Assembly (NCBI GenBank): GCA_963705155.1
Contig: CAVPJC010000001.1
Location: 62,001 to 126,000 of the forward strand
Length of the DNA stretch: 64,000 nt
Origin: CAVPJC01 sp963705155
GTDB taxonomy: Bacteria; Chloroflexota; Anaerolineae; Anaerolineales; UBA4823
Direction: 5' to 3'
The notes below the pieces were generated by a model. That model worked only from the letters and a program-made list of their open reading frames with translations, had not been told where the DNA came from and made no database searches. This document shows, in pieces, positions 28,701 to 38,616 of the stretch. Position numbers and translations under genes: made by a program. Within the stretch, counting starts at the first letter, position 1, and every line of letters starts with the position of its first letter.

Positions 28701-28924
28701 CCGGTGAGGTCTGTCCCGGCCGGACCGGCAATCTCCACGCCTTCGCCGCTGTCTGTACCGGCGTTATCGTAATGGATTTCGTTAATGAAGACGGTCAGGG
28801 CCAGCCGCGCCTCGCTCCCCGCCCGGACGGTGCGCGGCAATGCAAAGCCCAGCCAGGCCAAAACAGCCAGCATGCCGGCGGCGATGGGAAGGATCAACCA
28901 GGCGGGAGAGCGGAGGGATTTCAC
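25791..28924 (-). CDS. Large secreted endonuclease/exonuclease/phosphatase with lamin-tail and DUF11 domains (two frameshifts)
   Basis: About 1040 residues after joining frames near 28500 and 26600. Order: signal peptide (AWLILPIAAGMLAVLAWLGF); lamin-tail/LTD domain (VFINEIHYDNAGTDSGEGVE, LTGWSLVLYDGVGG); two DUF11/CARDB-type adhesive domains (DLTLAKTGPQTAVPGAPLRY, LINKTAPLRVDPGSLFTYTL); an OB-type segment (VVGLLGVVTARRSNGFYIQD); and a C-terminal EEP nuclease domain. The nuclease domain has AAFNLENLDPSD, ILAVEEIQDDSG, VIVCHLNSK, VVVLGDMNDFAFSP, QVIDHILVSD and TDHEPVLARF. This matches ExeM/NucH-type extracellular nucleases used for DNA scavenging. The start is a GTG at 28924 whose AAGGAG site belongs to repeat copy C. 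No C-terminal anchor seen. Confidence 0.85.
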
Positions 28925-28931
28925 AGGCAAA

Positions 28932-29027
28932 CTCCTTATTTATTCGAAATGTCTTTGCGAGCGATGTTCGCGAAGCAATCTCGGTTTTTTGCGTGGCGGG
29001 CGAACGCTGTTCGCTCCTACGGCTTTT
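28932..29027 (-). repeat. Interspersed repeat, copy C (carries downstream RBS)
   Basis: On the minus strand: AAAAGCCGTAGGAGCGAACA, CGCCACGCAAAAAACCGAGA, TTGCTTCGCGAACATCGCTC, GCAAAGACATTTCGAATAAA then TAAGGAG. The final AAGGAG is the ribosome-binding site of the secreted nuclease gene (GTG at 28924). Confidence 0.78.
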
Positions 29028-29056
29028 CTGTATGATTTGATTATACAGAAAATATC

Positions 29057-29085
29057 TTGCGCTTGTGCTGTCATTCAGTTATAAT
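29057..29085 (+). promoter_or_regulatory. Promoter of tRNA-Val
   Basis: TTGCGC (29057-29062), 17-bp spacer, perfect TATAAT (29080-29085), 18 bases before the tRNA. Confidence 0.65.
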
Positions 29086-29103
29086 AGCCCGCGCAACTTA
29101 AAC

Positions 29104-29181
<78 letters not shown>

Positions 29182-29335
29182 CGCCGATCGAGGGTCCCAT
29201 GGCAGTAGCCGTGGGGCCTTCCATTTAAGCGTCAGACCGGTCAGGTCCACAACCGTGAGGGCCGCAAATTCATCTCCCCCGGATGAAACGATGTTATACT
29301 TATCCGGTAATTTGTATAACAAAGCGAGGCAACCA

Positions 29336-29569
29336 ATGAATGTGATACTTTCGCAGAAAGGCTGGATTGTCATCCCGGCTGCGCTGCGCCTGAAGTATGG
29401 GCTGAAACCTGGCGCCCAATTACAGGTGGTGGATTATGGCGGCGTACTGGCAATTGTGCCAGCCACCGCAGATCCGGTGAAAGATGGGGCGGGAATGCTG
29501 AAAGGCAGCGATTCGCTTACGCAAGCCATTGTGGATGAGCACCGCAAGGAACGCGAGCGTAAGTCCTGA
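29336..29569 (+). CDS. AbrB/MazE-like antitoxin
   Basis: A 77-residue DNA-binding antitoxin. The swapped-hairpin AbrB domain is MNVILSQKGWIVIPAALRLK followed by YGLKPGAQLQVVDYGGVLAI; the C-terminal tail (DSLTQAIVDEHRKERERKS) would wrap the toxin. The ATG at 29336 has GAGG upstream. It overlaps the PIN-domain toxin by 35 bp, the standard antitoxin-first layout, and the pair most likely represses its own promoter. It lies downstream of tRNA-Val, a common spot for such mobile pairs. Confidence 0.85.
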   Translation: MNVILSQKGWIVIPAALRLKYGLKPGAQLQVVDYGGVLAIVPATADPVKDGAGMLKGSDSLTQAIVDEHRKERERKS

Positions 29570-29973
29570 TCAGCCCGTCTACCTGCTGGATAGTTACGCC
29601 ATGCTGGCGTATCTGAATGCCGAGCCGGGTCAAGAGCGTGTGTTGGAAGTGCTGACGCAGGCTGAGAATCGCCAGTGCCGCGCCCTGATGTGCCTGATCA
29701 ACCTGGGGGAAGTGCTCTACATCACCGAGCGACACCGCGGCCTGAGCGCCGCCCAGATTGTTCTGGCGCTGGTTGAGCGCCTGCCGGTGGAGCTGTTGGA
29801 TGCCAGCCGCGATCTGGTGCTGGACGCGGCGCATATTAAAGCCAGATCACGCGCTTTCCTATGCAGATGCATTTGTAGTAGCGGCAGCCCAGCGTGAACA
29901 TGCCGTGATTCTGACCGGCGACCCGGAATTTCAATTCGTAGCAGACATAGTGACGGTGGCGTGGTTGGGGTAA
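29535..29973 (+). CDS. PIN-domain toxin (VapC-like), one frameshift
   Basis: A ~145-residue PIN ribonuclease. PVYLLDSYAMLAYLNAEPGQ carries the first catalytic Asp and RALMCLINLGEVLYI the Glu region. After a shift near 29850, DHALSYADAFVVAAAQREHA and VILTGDPEFQFVAD hold the remaining Asp residues. Family members cut tRNA or rRNA when freed from the antitoxin. The ATG at 29535 lies inside the antitoxin gene. The frameshift falls between two conserved blocks and may be a sequencing error. If real, the toxin would be inactive. Confidence 0.8.
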
Positions 29974-30007
29974 TCTGCCAGCAGGCATCCGGCGCTCGCA
30001 GCCGCCC

Positions 30008-32568
30008 CTACTGCCCGTGAGCGCGCTCGTACCACTCCTGCTGTTCCACCGCCCAACCGGTCAGGGCATCGCCTTCTCCAAAACAGCTCGAGCAGGCCAG
30101 TTTCCACCAGGTGTAGCCATCCGCCACGACCGGCCCTTCCAGGATCTCGACATAATCGCTGGTGTGAAACTGCCCCGCCACTTTAGCCGAGCGCGAAGGC
30201 GCCGCCCGCACGTTGAGTTTGTCTCCTTCGGCGGTTATGAGATAAACATCGCCCACGCGGAAGGCCAGCCAATCGACCGGCCCACCGCCAGCGAAGGCAA
30301 AGTTTTCAGCCCAGGGCGGCAGCGCCGGGGGCTGGGCAGATGCCAGGCGTTCGCGCCACTGCTCATCGGTCAACCGGTCGGAGCGCGGTTGGAGAAATTC
30401 GTAGTACGAGAATACGCCTCCCTGGGCAGCCTGCAGCTTGCCTTCCAGCGGCGCCAGGACATAGATGCGATCAATATAGCCAACACCCACCTGCAGCACC
30501 TGGTTTTCAGCTCCCGCCACAGCGGCGATGACGGGCGGCGGGGGCATCTTTGTTTCCGGAACCCGGTAGGGGGTCTCCTCGTTCATACATTCGATCATCC
30601 CCAGGCACGACTGGATGCGGTAAAAATCATCTTCGGTCAGGGGCTCACCTGCCAGCTGGCGGGCGGCCATATCCCCAAAAGCCCGGAAAAGCTCGCTTAA
30701 AGATTGCATACCGGCCAGGTACTCACCCAGCGATGGGCCAGTGGTTTCCCCGCCGCCATACGGGTCTGGTACACGCAAGGATATTCCCTGCGCCAGCGAA
30801 GTTGCTATGTAAGCCAGCCGGTAGAAGACGACCGGGTTTGGCTCCACATAGGCAGGCGCCGGGCCTGAGCTGGGCGGGCCGCCGCCTCCCAGGGCTTCGG
30901 GCATCTTGGAATACAACACCGTGTCGTGCTTCAGCTCAGCCCAGCTTCCGAGGGCCGTGTTGAGGTCCTTGTACGCCCAGGCCGGGCTGCGCATAAAAGC
31001 CGGGTAGGTCTCATTTTTCGCCTGCAGGAGTGGAAAGAAGGAGTACAGCCAGCCATCATAAAACCTTCCCAGCCACTGCTCGTCAGGCTGCGCCTGCACC
31101 GCCTGGCGCAAACCGGCCATCTGCTCAGCATAATTGGGGTAATCGACGGCATTCATAGCAGCCAGCGCCTCCAGGGCGGGGTCCGATCCGAAAGCCGCCA
31201 TGACATCCAGGCCAGAAGGAAACAGCCGTCTCTCACCACCGGGCCGGGGTTCAACTTTGTCGAACACCAAATTCTGGAAGATCGACGCATCCAGGGTGAA
31301 GCGCTGTCCCATAAAACGCCAGCCTTTTTCAACTGCCAGGTCAGAGGAAAAGCTGGCGAAGGTGGAATTGATCTGCGGAGCCGGGAGCTGGTCGCTGCGC
31401 CGGACAAACTCGGCCCACAGGGCTTCGTCAGCCAGACCTGCCAACGCCAGGTGCATTGCCGTACACCTGATCCATCAAAGCGGCGTATTCCAGCGGCCCG
31501 CCGTCATCGCTGGGGCCGACGATGAAATTCAAGGCCCGGTGCATCTCCCCCCAGGCATCCGAAGCCGGAACTCCCGCCCAGGCGCGCCCGGCGCAAAGCC
31601 AGGGTGATGATCAACGGCACGCGGCTGGGCTTGAAAGCCGGGTTTTGGGCATCCTTCAACTGGAAATGCACCCGCCCGTACCACGTCATGCCGCGGAAGT
31701 AGTTCTCCAGTTCGGGGTCGCCGGCATAGTGGCCGACCGGTTTGTAAGCGCCGTAATCGTCTTCGAACTCGGGAAAGAGAACCGAGCGTTCCCTTCCGGC
31801 AGCCAGCAGGATCTGCTCCACCTGTGCAGAGGCAAATTCGACGACTGACGCGTCAAGCGCCGCCTGCGGATCGAACAATTTGAGCGCCACCGAGAGGTAA
31901 GCGGCAGCCTGTTCGGTTTCGCCGTGCAGCGCGCTGCCCTGCACAAGCGCCAGGGAAGCGATCACCTCATCCAGAACGGCGCGGGTCATCACAATCATCG
32001 CCGGGCGCAGCCACTGCCGCTCGATGGCTTTGAGCATCTCATCAAAAAGCAGGTGCAGCGCGTGGTAGGCAGCATCGCTGGTGAGGAAATACGGCTGTCC
32101 ATGCACTTCGCTGACCCTGGTGCGGATATCGGCGAACTGGGGTTCCTGGCTGTGGATAACAACAAAACCGTTGGCAGCCAGGAACGCCCGCTGATCAGGG
32201 GTGAGGTTTTCCAGAACGGGCAGGTTGGCGACCGTATCCAGGTTCACGGGCAAGGATGCATCCACACCTGCATAAGCGCCTGGCGTCCAAACAGCCAGAT
32301 CAACCGGTCCGGCAAACTGTTGCGACAGATCCACTTCAAACGGCGGCAAAGGCTCCCCGGGCGCGGCAGAAGGCGCGCCGGTTGGCGCCGCCGGCGGCGT
32401 TGGAGGAGCATCCCCGGGCGGAGGGAGCGGGCTTGCGGCAGGCTCAGATTCAGCGGCCTGCGGGGTCAAAGGCGCGGCCGGGGAGGCTGCGGGCGTATTT
32501 GGCGCACCCACCTGGCAGGCCAGCACGGCCAGCACGAGCACAAACAGCGGCAGCCTGTTTTTTCTCAT
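30008..32568 (-). CDS. DUF3160 lipoprotein with C-terminal SH3-like domain (frameshifted)
   Basis: A large exported lipoprotein (~850 residues) that needs two shifts between 31600 and 31450. Signal and lipobox: LPLFVLVLAVLACQVG. An Ala/Pro-rich linker leads to the DUF3160 region (LTPDQRAFLAANGFVVIHSQ, PYFLTSDAAYHALHLLFDEM, FQNLVFDKVEPRPGGERRLF, PSGLDVMAAFGSDPALEALA, YPAFMRSPAWAYKDLNTALG, SWAELKHDTVLYSKM). At the end is an SH3b-like domain (GDKLNVRAAPSRSAKVAGQF). DUF3160 has no established function, though it is typical of Chloroflexota and some archaea. AAGGGGA precedes the ATG at 32568. Confidence 0.85.
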
Positions 32569-32614
32569 AGCATTCCCCTTGTTTTCCTGAACGAATTTTC
32601 CCGGCGTTGTTGCC

Positions 32615-33697
32615 TCAGGGTTTAACCGCCGGGATCACATAGCGCTCAATCAGATCAAAAACCGGATCAGAATTGGGCAGGGCCGCCGTGGTGACGACGA
32701 TCAAATCCAGGTCGGGTATCACCACCACCGTCTGCCCGCCGCGCCCGATGGCAGAATAGGCCTTCAGGGTCGGGTAGATCCACCAATGATAGCCATAATC
32801 CCAATTCTCTTCGGCAAAGATCGATTTTTGGGTGGCGGCCTTGACCCAGGCTGGCGAAACCACCGTCTGCCCGTCCCAGGTTCCCTCGTGGAGGAACAGG
32901 TAGCCAAACCTGGCCATATCACGCGGGGTGAGCTTCAAGCCCCAGCCGCCCACGGGCAGGCCCTGGGCATCGGTTTCCCAGGTGAAATCGGTGATGCCAA
33001 GCGGCTGGAAGAGCTCCTGGCGGGCGTACTCCAGCACATCTGAACCCAGCGCTGCGTGCAGGATCGCCGAGAGGATATGCGAGCACCCCGAGCAGTAATT
33101 GAAGTGGCTGCCAGGCTCCTCTAAAATGGGTTTATCAAGCATAAATTTTGCCCAGTTAGAGCTCTGCACCAGAGTCGAGAAATCGTTTTCGCTCTCCCCC
33201 CAGTCCAGACCCGAAGACATGCTCAGGATTTGCTCCAGGGTGAGTGACTCTTTCCGGGCATCCAGGTTTTCAAAATTTTCATCCGGAAAAAAGGACAGCA
33301 CTTTCTCATCTACCCCACGGATTTTGCCCTGGTCGATCGCAATGCCGATCAGTGTAGAGATAAAGCTCTTGGTCACCGAATACTGCTCGTGCAGGCTGTC
33401 CCGGTCATACCCCGAGAAATACGTCTCCTGTACAAGGAAGCCGTGCCGGATGACCAGCACGCTGTGAAGCGGCAGCCCGGTGCTTTCGATCTCATCCAGC
33501 AAAGCCTTCAGCCGGCTGGAATCGATGCCTTGCTCCTCAGGGCTGGTTTCCGGCCACTGCCAGCGGGCAGCGCCTGCCTGCAGCGAGGGTGTTGGGGCTG
33601 CCGACGTGCAGCCCACCAGGAAACCAGCTGCCGCGCAGCACAAAGCCAAAAGCCACCGGGTTTTAGAACCGGCCCGGCCTGTAAAAAAATCCACCAT
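32615..33697 (-). CDS. Beta-lactamase-class-C-like serine hydrolase, lipoprotein
   Basis: A 360-residue exported hydrolase with lipobox FLVGC. The nucleophile motif is QYSVTKSFIS (SxxK), preceded by LHSVLVIRHGFLVQETYFSG; the second motif is FNYCSGCSHIL (Y-x-S in place of Y-x-N). The C-terminal GYHWWIYPTLKAYSAIGRGG supplies the G-R-G-G loop (the HxG position). Proteins of this group act as esterases, D-amino-acid peptidases or amide hydrolases; real beta-lactamase activity is unlikely. The ATG at 33697 was chosen because GGAGGTG lies upstream; an in-frame TTG nine codons earlier has none. Confidence 0.86.
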   Translation of the reverse strand: MVDFFTGRAGSKTRWLLALCCAAAGFLVGCTSAAPTPSLQAGAARWQWPETSPEEQGIDSSRLKALLDEIESTGLPLHSVLVIRHGFLVQETYFSGYDRDSLHEQYSVTKSFISTLIGIAIDQGKIRGVDEKVLSFFPDENFENLDARKESLTLEQILSMSSGLDWGESENDFSTLVQSSNWAKFMLDKPILEEPGSHFNYCSGCSHILSAILHAALGSDVLEYARQELFQPLGITDFTWETDAQGLPVGGWGLKLTPRDMARFGYLFLHEGTWDGQTVVSPAWVKAATQKSIFAEENWDYGYHWWIYPTLKAYSAIGRGGQTVVVIPDLDLIVVTTAALPNSDPVFDLIERYVIPAVKP

Positions 33698-33829
33698 AGC
33701 CTTACACCTCCCGGTCTGATTCAAAAGACGACACGGTAATTCTGAAATCCGGCATACATTGGAGATTGAATGAGATAATTGTATCGCGTAAAGGGCAGTC
33801 GCCCGGCACTGCCAGGTGAAATTCTCAAG

Positions 33830-35113
33830 CTAAAGCCGTGCAGCCAGGAACGGCACCAGCATTTCTTCCGGATGCAGTCCCCCGTGCCGGCCAAGCAGCA
33901 GATTCTCCTTTTCAGGCCACCACAGATAGGCGCTGCCACACGCTGCCACAAGATACTCGCCCATGCGGTCCGCCAGATTTGGGTGCGGCTCCCCCGGCCC
34001 AAAAAGACCGGCTGAGGCGGCGTAGGGTGCATCCAGAATTACAAACTGGTTGGGCCAGGTGCGTTCCAGGTACTCACGCACCGCCTCGGTCTGACCCGGT
34101 CGCACGAACAGGAACGCCAGGCGGTTCTCGCCGGTGGGCTGGATGTGCAGCCGCCGGGTGAGAGCAGGGTGATGGCGCAGATCATAATACGGATCAGGTT
34201 GGGTAAATATTTGTCCGTGATCGGCTGTGAGAATGACCAGGGTCCCCTGACGCAGGGCCGGAGAAAGCCTGGACAGGAATGAACGCTCGAAAGCTGCGCT
34301 GAAACTGGCAAATTCGGCCGCCGGTCGCTCGTCATCAGGACCGTAGCGGTGTGAGAAAGTATCCAGCGCATCCCAGTAAACGTAGTTGTAACTGCGCTCA
34401 CGGGGATGCTGCTCAACCGAGTGTCGCAGGTTGACCCACAGATCGGTGGAAGTGGCAAAGGCATGCACATTCACATCTCGCAGCAGCATTTGCGAGAGGC
34501 CAGAACGGGTGATATTGAGATGTTGAAAAGCGTGGGTCTTAACCCCGTGAAGAGCCAGGTGTTGCCCCAACGTGGGCAGCGGCAGGAATTTTTCTGGTGT
34601 AAAACCCGCCCGGGTGAGGCTGCCGGCATCTCCTTCGAAGGCGCTGGGGGAGTGCTTGATCGTATTGGCGACAACCCCGTACTCCTTTAACCACATCTCA
34701 TACCCCAGTACACCGTGCTCTGCCGGGCTGCGCCCGGTCCACAGGCTGGTGAGTGCAGCCGAGGTGGTGCTGGGGACGATAGAAGTCAGCGGAGCCAACA
34801 GGCCATCTTGCAGCAAGTGATTCCAAACTGGCGCATCTCCTTCCGCAATCCATCGCTGTAAACGGTGCAGGGCCAATCCATCCATCAGGATGAATATGAC
34901 CCGCTGTACTTCCCCTGCCAGGGGTGTGAGGTACTGCCCGTCCAGTTCAAGAGCGCCCAATCCGGGCGCGCCCAGCACACGGCACACAGCAGACGGAATA
35001 TTCAGGATGGATAGACCCTGATAAGCCGGGTAAACCATCCCACCGGGCAATTCCAGCTCTGGCAAACGAAACCGGGTAAGCTGTTGAAGAATTGATCCTG
35101 TCAGATCGGTCAT
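33830..35113 (-). CDS. Alkaline-phosphatase-superfamily phosphodiesterase/nucleotide pyrophosphatase-like
   Basis: A 427-residue protein without a signal peptide. Alkaline-phosphatase-fold motifs: VIFILMDGLALHRLQRW (first metal Asp), IVPSTTSAALTSLWTGRSPA (Thr/Ser nucleophile region), NYVYWDALDTFSHRYGPDD (Asp/His), VILTADHGQIF (Asp-His), and GLHPEEMLVPFLAARL (His near the end). These are found in type I phosphodiesterases (NPP-like). The substrate cannot be told; nucleotide sugars or phospholipid headgroups are possibilities. It follows a terminator after the PhnD gene, so it is probably transcribed on its own. Confidence 0.84.
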   Translation of the reverse strand: MTDLTGSILQQLTRFRLPELELPGGMVYPAYQGLSILNIPSAVCRVLGAPGLGALELDGQYLTPLAGEVQRVIFILMDGLALHRLQRWIAEGDAPVWNHLLQDGLLAPLTSIVPSTTSAALTSLWTGRSPAEHGVLGYEMWLKEYGVVANTIKHSPSAFEGDAGSLTRAGFTPEKFLPLPTLGQHLALHGVKTHAFQHLNITRSGLSQMLLRDVNVHAFATSTDLWVNLRHSVEQHPRERSYNYVYWDALDTFSHRYGPDDERPAAEFASFSAAFERSFLSRLSPALRQGTLVILTADHGQIFTQPDPYYDLRHHPALTRRLHIQPTGENRLAFLFVRPGQTEAVREYLERTWPNQFVILDAPYAASAGLFGPGEPHPNLADRMGEYLVAACGSAYLWWPEKENLLLGRHGGLHPEEMLVPFLAARL

Positions 35114-35132
35114 GGATCTCTCCAAATGGGAA

Positions 35133-35180
35133 CAAAAACCGGGTGCGGCAAGGCCGTAAAGCCTGTTTGCCACACCCGGT
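35133..35180 (-). terminator. Terminator after the PhnD-like gene
   Basis: On the minus strand ACCGGGTGTGGCAA pairs with TTGCCGCACCCGGT (one G-U) around a 15-base loop and is followed by TTTTTGTT. Confidence 0.82.
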
Positions 35181-35231
35181 AATTCTTCCCTTACCAGGAA
35201 AAAGCCGGGATCTAAATACCCGGGGTGGCTC

Positions 35232-36389
35232 TTACTGGCCCAGGCCTTCGAGGGTCAGGCCGGCAAGTTCCACCATCTGGCGGACGACATCATACTCTTC
35301 GTCCTTGGCGGGGTTGATACCGGTCCATCCGTAGAAATCCTGGCTGCCGATCGAGGCCTCCCAGGCTTCCGTCGAGGAGAAAGATACCAGGGCCTCGGAG
35401 ATCTTGGCGCGCAGATCAGCAGGAAATTCAGGGCCAAACGATAGGGTATCATTGGGGATTTCCGGCGAGATGGCCAGGATGCGCACCTTTTGAATGACAT
35501 CCGGAGCTTCTTCACGCAGGCCAGCGCGGGCATCCAGGACACGCCATCCGCTGCACATCAGTTTCGACTTGTCTTCGTTCGGAGCGCAGGAGGGAATCAG
35601 GTCGGCCGGGATTTCGGGATCATCGCCAACTTTCCAGGCTTCTTCGCCTTCGGGCTTGAGGGGCGGGCTGAAGAAGACAGTCGCAAAATCGGCTTCACCC
35701 TGGTACACGGCGCGCACCGCACCGGTGTGACCACCGGCTTCAACGGTTTCGCCCGCCGTTACACCGGCTTCCTTGAGCATGGGCAGAATAGCCAGGTAAC
35801 CAGAGGTGGAACCAGCATCGGGGTAGGCCCATTTTTTACCATTCAGGTCAGCCAGGGTCTTCGCCGGGCTGTCGCTCGGTACCAGGATCTCCGCCCAGTA
35901 GACATCCCAACCAAAGCGCACGGCCTTGAAGGCTACGTCCACACCGCACAACTGGTTGGCCAGCACGTAACCCAGGCCGGGGATGAAGCCCATGGTATCC
36001 TTGGGAGATGCGCACATTTCTTCAATCGTGGCGGCGTAAGAGGTGGGGACAGAAACCACAAATTCCAGGCCTGTCGCTGCTTTGAGTGCAGCGGCCATCA
36101 CCTCACCGCCGGTCGTGATCACATTGGCATCCACCGAGGGCACAAACAATACTTTGATCGGGTGATCCGCCGTGCCGATCACTTCGGGCGTGGGTGAAGG
36201 CTCGGTGGTAGGCGTGGGTGGAACCGGGGTCTCCGTGGGCGCCACGGTGGGCTTGGGAGCTTCGGTCGCCGGGGCCTGGGGAGCTACCTCGGTTGGTGCC
36301 GGCGTGGCGGCCGGCTGGCAGGCAGCGAGCACAAAACTGGCAATCACCAGAATTGCGATCACACGGGCAATATTTTTCTTACTGATCAT
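35232..36389 (-). CDS. PhnD-like phosphate/phosphonate ABC substrate-binding lipoprotein
   Basis: A 385-residue lipoprotein (lipobox FVLAAC, ATG at 36389 behind AAGGAGA). A Thr/Pro linker leads to a type II periplasmic-binding fold: HPIKVLFVPSVDANVITTGG, MGFIPGLGYVLANQLCGVDV, WAYPDAGSTSGYLAILPMLK, HTGAVRAVYQGEADFATVFF. The GSTSGY loop is the ligand-phosph(on)ate binding motif of PhnD. No permease or ATPase gene is next to it, so the transporter core must be elsewhere or this is a sensor. Ligands of the family include phosphonates, phosphite and phosphate. Divergent from another solute-binding protein gene. Confidence 0.88.
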   Translation of the reverse strand: MISKKNIARVIAILVIASFVLAACQPAATPAPTEVAPQAPATEAPKPTVAPTETPVPPTPTTEPSPTPEVIGTADHPIKVLFVPSVDANVITTGGEVMAAALKAATGLEFVVSVPTSYAATIEEMCASPKDTMGFIPGLGYVLANQLCGVDVAFKAVRFGWDVYWAEILVPSDSPAKTLADLNGKKWAYPDAGSTSGYLAILPMLKEAGVTAGETVEAGGHTGAVRAVYQGEADFATVFFSPPLKPEGEEAWKVGDDPEIPADLIPSCAPNEDKSKLMCSGWRVLDARAGLREEAPDVIQKVRILAISPEIPNDTLSFGPEFPADLRAKISEALVSFSSTEAWEASIGSQDFYGWTGINPAKDEEYDVVRQMVELAGLTLEGLGQ

Positions 36390-36576
36390 TTTCTCTTCTC
36401 CTTGTGTGTTAGGTTCATTCACCGGCTTATGAAAGTGTTTTTACCTGGGGAACGGAAGGGGCTCGGAACGATCTAACGCAGAACGTCCGAACCGCGCCAT
36501 TATAAATCAGAAAATGGCAAATCGAAAAAAGTGATGATAAACTTAACCTTACAAATCGCAGGCAAACGAAGCAACT

Positions 36577-38037
36577 ATGTTAAATCAACCCCATCCTAAA
36601 AGCCAATCGTGGCGGCTCAGAGCAATTCTGATCTTTTTCCTGGTGGCGGCATGCGGCCCGGTGAGCAGACCAGCGCCAGCCGGTAACGAGACACCCGGCG
36701 CCGGTTCTTCCTCCGGTGAAAGCGGCGCAAACCCGAGGCCATCGGCCACGCCCATCCCCACGGCCACACCCCGCCCCAGCCGCTTCAAAGTTACGGCCAG
36801 TGAGCTGAATGGCATCGAAATTACCCTCTGGCACGCCCTGCCTGCGCCGGCCAATCCGGCTGTTCAGGCGCTGATTAACGAGTTTAACCGCAGCAACGAA
36901 TGGGGTATTCAAGCCCGGGCCGAAAATTACGGCGATTATGACCAGGTGATGGAAGCGGTTCTTGGGGCGATCGAGAATGGATCACCCCCCGATGTTGTGG
37001 TGGCTTATCCTTACCAGGCGGCAGAGTGGAACCGGCCCCGCCAGCGGCTCATCGATCTACATGAATATCTGGATGACCCGGTTTGGGGCTGGGATGAAAC
37101 CGAGTTGGCCGATTTTATCCCGCAGTTCCAGATTAATTCCAGGGAGACAGGGAAATTGTACAGCGTACCGGGGCTTTACTCGGCGCAAATGCTGTATTAC
37201 AACCTGACCTGGGCGCAAGAGCTGGGCTTCGAGACTCCCCCGGTGACACCTGCCGATTTCAGAACGCAGGCCTGCGCCGCTGCCCAGGCAGCCATGAGCG
37301 ATGATGTACGTGAAAATGATGGCACCGGCGGCTGGATGATTTCCACAGAGTATTCAGCCGTGTTGGGCTGGCTGCACGCCTTTGACGCCGAAATCACGCC
37401 GGCATCATCCGCTGGGTATGCCTTTGACACCCCGGCCGTGCAGGCAGCCTTCCGTTTCCTGCGCGAGCTGTATGAACAGGGCTGCGCCTGGCTGCCGGAA
37501 GACCGTTATCCGGAGGGTGAGTTTGCCGGCAGGCAGGGGTTGTTCGCCTCCGGGAGCCTGGCGAATATCCCCAATCAAGAAGCGGCTTTTGCCGACCTGG
37601 GCAGCAAAGATGAATGGACGGTCATTGCCTACCCCGCAGCCCGCGGCCCCGGTGTGATGGAATTATATGGACCAGCTTTCCACATCTTCAAGAGCCAGCC
37701 TGCCCGCCAGCTTGCCGCCTGGTTGTTCATCCAGTGGATGACCGCGCCTGAAAACCAGGCGCGCCTGGCTCAAGCCAGCGCCTGGTTCCCGGTGCGCACG
37801 ACGAGCTTTGAGCAGCTGGGCACATTGCCAAAGACTTATCCTCAATGGCAAAGCGCAGCCGAAATGCTGGGTCAGTCGCACAGCGAGCCGGTACACCCAT
37901 CCTGGAAGGTGGTGCGCTGGGCGGTATCTGACGCAGCCTCGCAGCTCTTCCGCTCTTACTTTACGCTGGAACAACTGCGTCCCATGCTGGAGCTGCTGGA
38001 CGATACCGCCGCCGATTTTCATACCCTTGATCCATGA
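36577..38037 (+). CDS. Family 1 extracellular solute-binding lipoprotein (sugar ABC type)
   Basis: A 486-residue lipoprotein (FFLVAACGP lipobox). After a Gly/Ser/Pro linker comes a MalE-like binding fold: GIEITLWHALPAPANPAVQA, LINEFNRSNEWGIQARAEN, GSPPDVVVAYPYQAAEW, LYSVPGLYSAQMLYYNLTWA and LFASGSLANIPNQEAAF. Such proteins bind oligosaccharides or other polyols for ABC import. No permease is adjacent. It is followed 31 bp later by RNase H on the same strand. The ligand is not evident from sequence. Confidence 0.86.
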   Translation: MLNQPHPKSQSWRLRAILIFFLVAACGPVSRPAPAGNETPGAGSSSGESGANPRPSATPIPTATPRPSRFKVTASELNGIEITLWHALPAPANPAVQALINEFNRSNEWGIQARAENYGDYDQVMEAVLGAIENGSPPDVVVAYPYQAAEWNRPRQRLIDLHEYLDDPVWGWDETELADFIPQFQINSRETGKLYSVPGLYSAQMLYYNLTWAQELGFETPPVTPADFRTQACAAAQAAMSDDVRENDGTGGWMISTEYSAVLGWLHAFDAEITPASSAGYAFDTPAVQAAFRFLRELYEQGCAWLPEDRYPEGEFAGRQGLFASGSLANIPNQEAAFADLGSKDEWTVIAYPAARGPGVMELYGPAFHIFKSQPARQLAAWLFIQWMTAPENQARLAQASAWFPVRTTSFEQLGTLPKTYPQWQSAAEMLGQSHSEPVHPSWKVVRWAVSDAASQLFRSYFTLEQLRPMLELLDDTAADFHTLDP

Positions 38038-38068
38038 CCGTCCAGACAGGTCGTACGGAGGGCAGAGC

Positions 38069-38542
38069 ATGCCAGAAGAACTTTCACACGTGATCATCTA
38101 TACGGATGGATCGTGCGATCCCAACCCCGGCCCAGGGGGATGGGCCGTTTTGATGCGGTATGGTGGCGAGGAAAAAACCCTGAGCGGCGGAGAATGGGTT
38201 TCCACCAACAACCGCATGGAGCTAACTGCCCCCATCCAGGCCCTGCATGCGCTGAAACGCCCCTGCCAGGTGGAGATCTTCACCGACTCCGAGTACCTGA
38301 AGCGCGGCATCACCGAATGGCTGCCCCGCTGGCGCGCCCGTGGTTGGCGGCGTAAGCAAGGCGTCCTGGCCAATGTCGATCTGTGGCAGGCGCTGGATGC
38401 CGCTATCGGCGAGCACCAGATCACCTGGCGCTGGGTGCGCGGCCACACCGGCAACCGCGACAACGAACGGGTAGATTTACTGGCTAAACAGGCCATTCAG
38501 GAGCTCAAAGCTAAAAAGCGAGCGCCCGGAACGCCGGTGTAA
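38069..38542 (+). CDS. rnhA: Ribonuclease HI
   Basis: A 157-residue cytoplasmic nuclease that cuts the RNA strand of RNA-DNA hybrids. The four acidic metal ligands are in place: D in IIYTDGSCDPNPGPGGWA, E in NRMELTAPIQAL, D in IFTDSEYLKRG, D in RGHTGNRDNERVDLLAKQA. The catalytic-loop His is in VRGHTGN. Length is normal. GGAGGGC upstream fixes the ATG at 38069. Confidence 0.95.
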   Translation: MPEELSHVIIYTDGSCDPNPGPGGWAVLMRYGGEEKTLSGGEWVSTNNRMELTAPIQALHALKRPCQVEIFTDSEYLKRGITEWLPRWRARGWRRKQGVLANVDLWQALDAAIGEHQITWRWVRGHTGNRDNERVDLLAKQAIQELKAKKRAPGTPV

Positions 38543-38616
38543 CCCCCCCGGCTTTCCGGCGTAGAATCCACCCAAAAACAATAATTCACCCAGATATTAA
38601 ATCCAGTGGAGCTGTC

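Noticed and set aside
29535..29973. PIN toxin as a true pseudogene
   Set aside because: The shift separates two intact conserved blocks, and similar shifts occur in housekeeping genes of this window, so sequencing error is the simpler reading; not certain.
32615..33697. Beta-lactamase resistance gene
   Set aside because: Only the general SxxK hydrolase fold is present; the second motif is Y-x-S and the protein resembles esterase/peptidase relatives.
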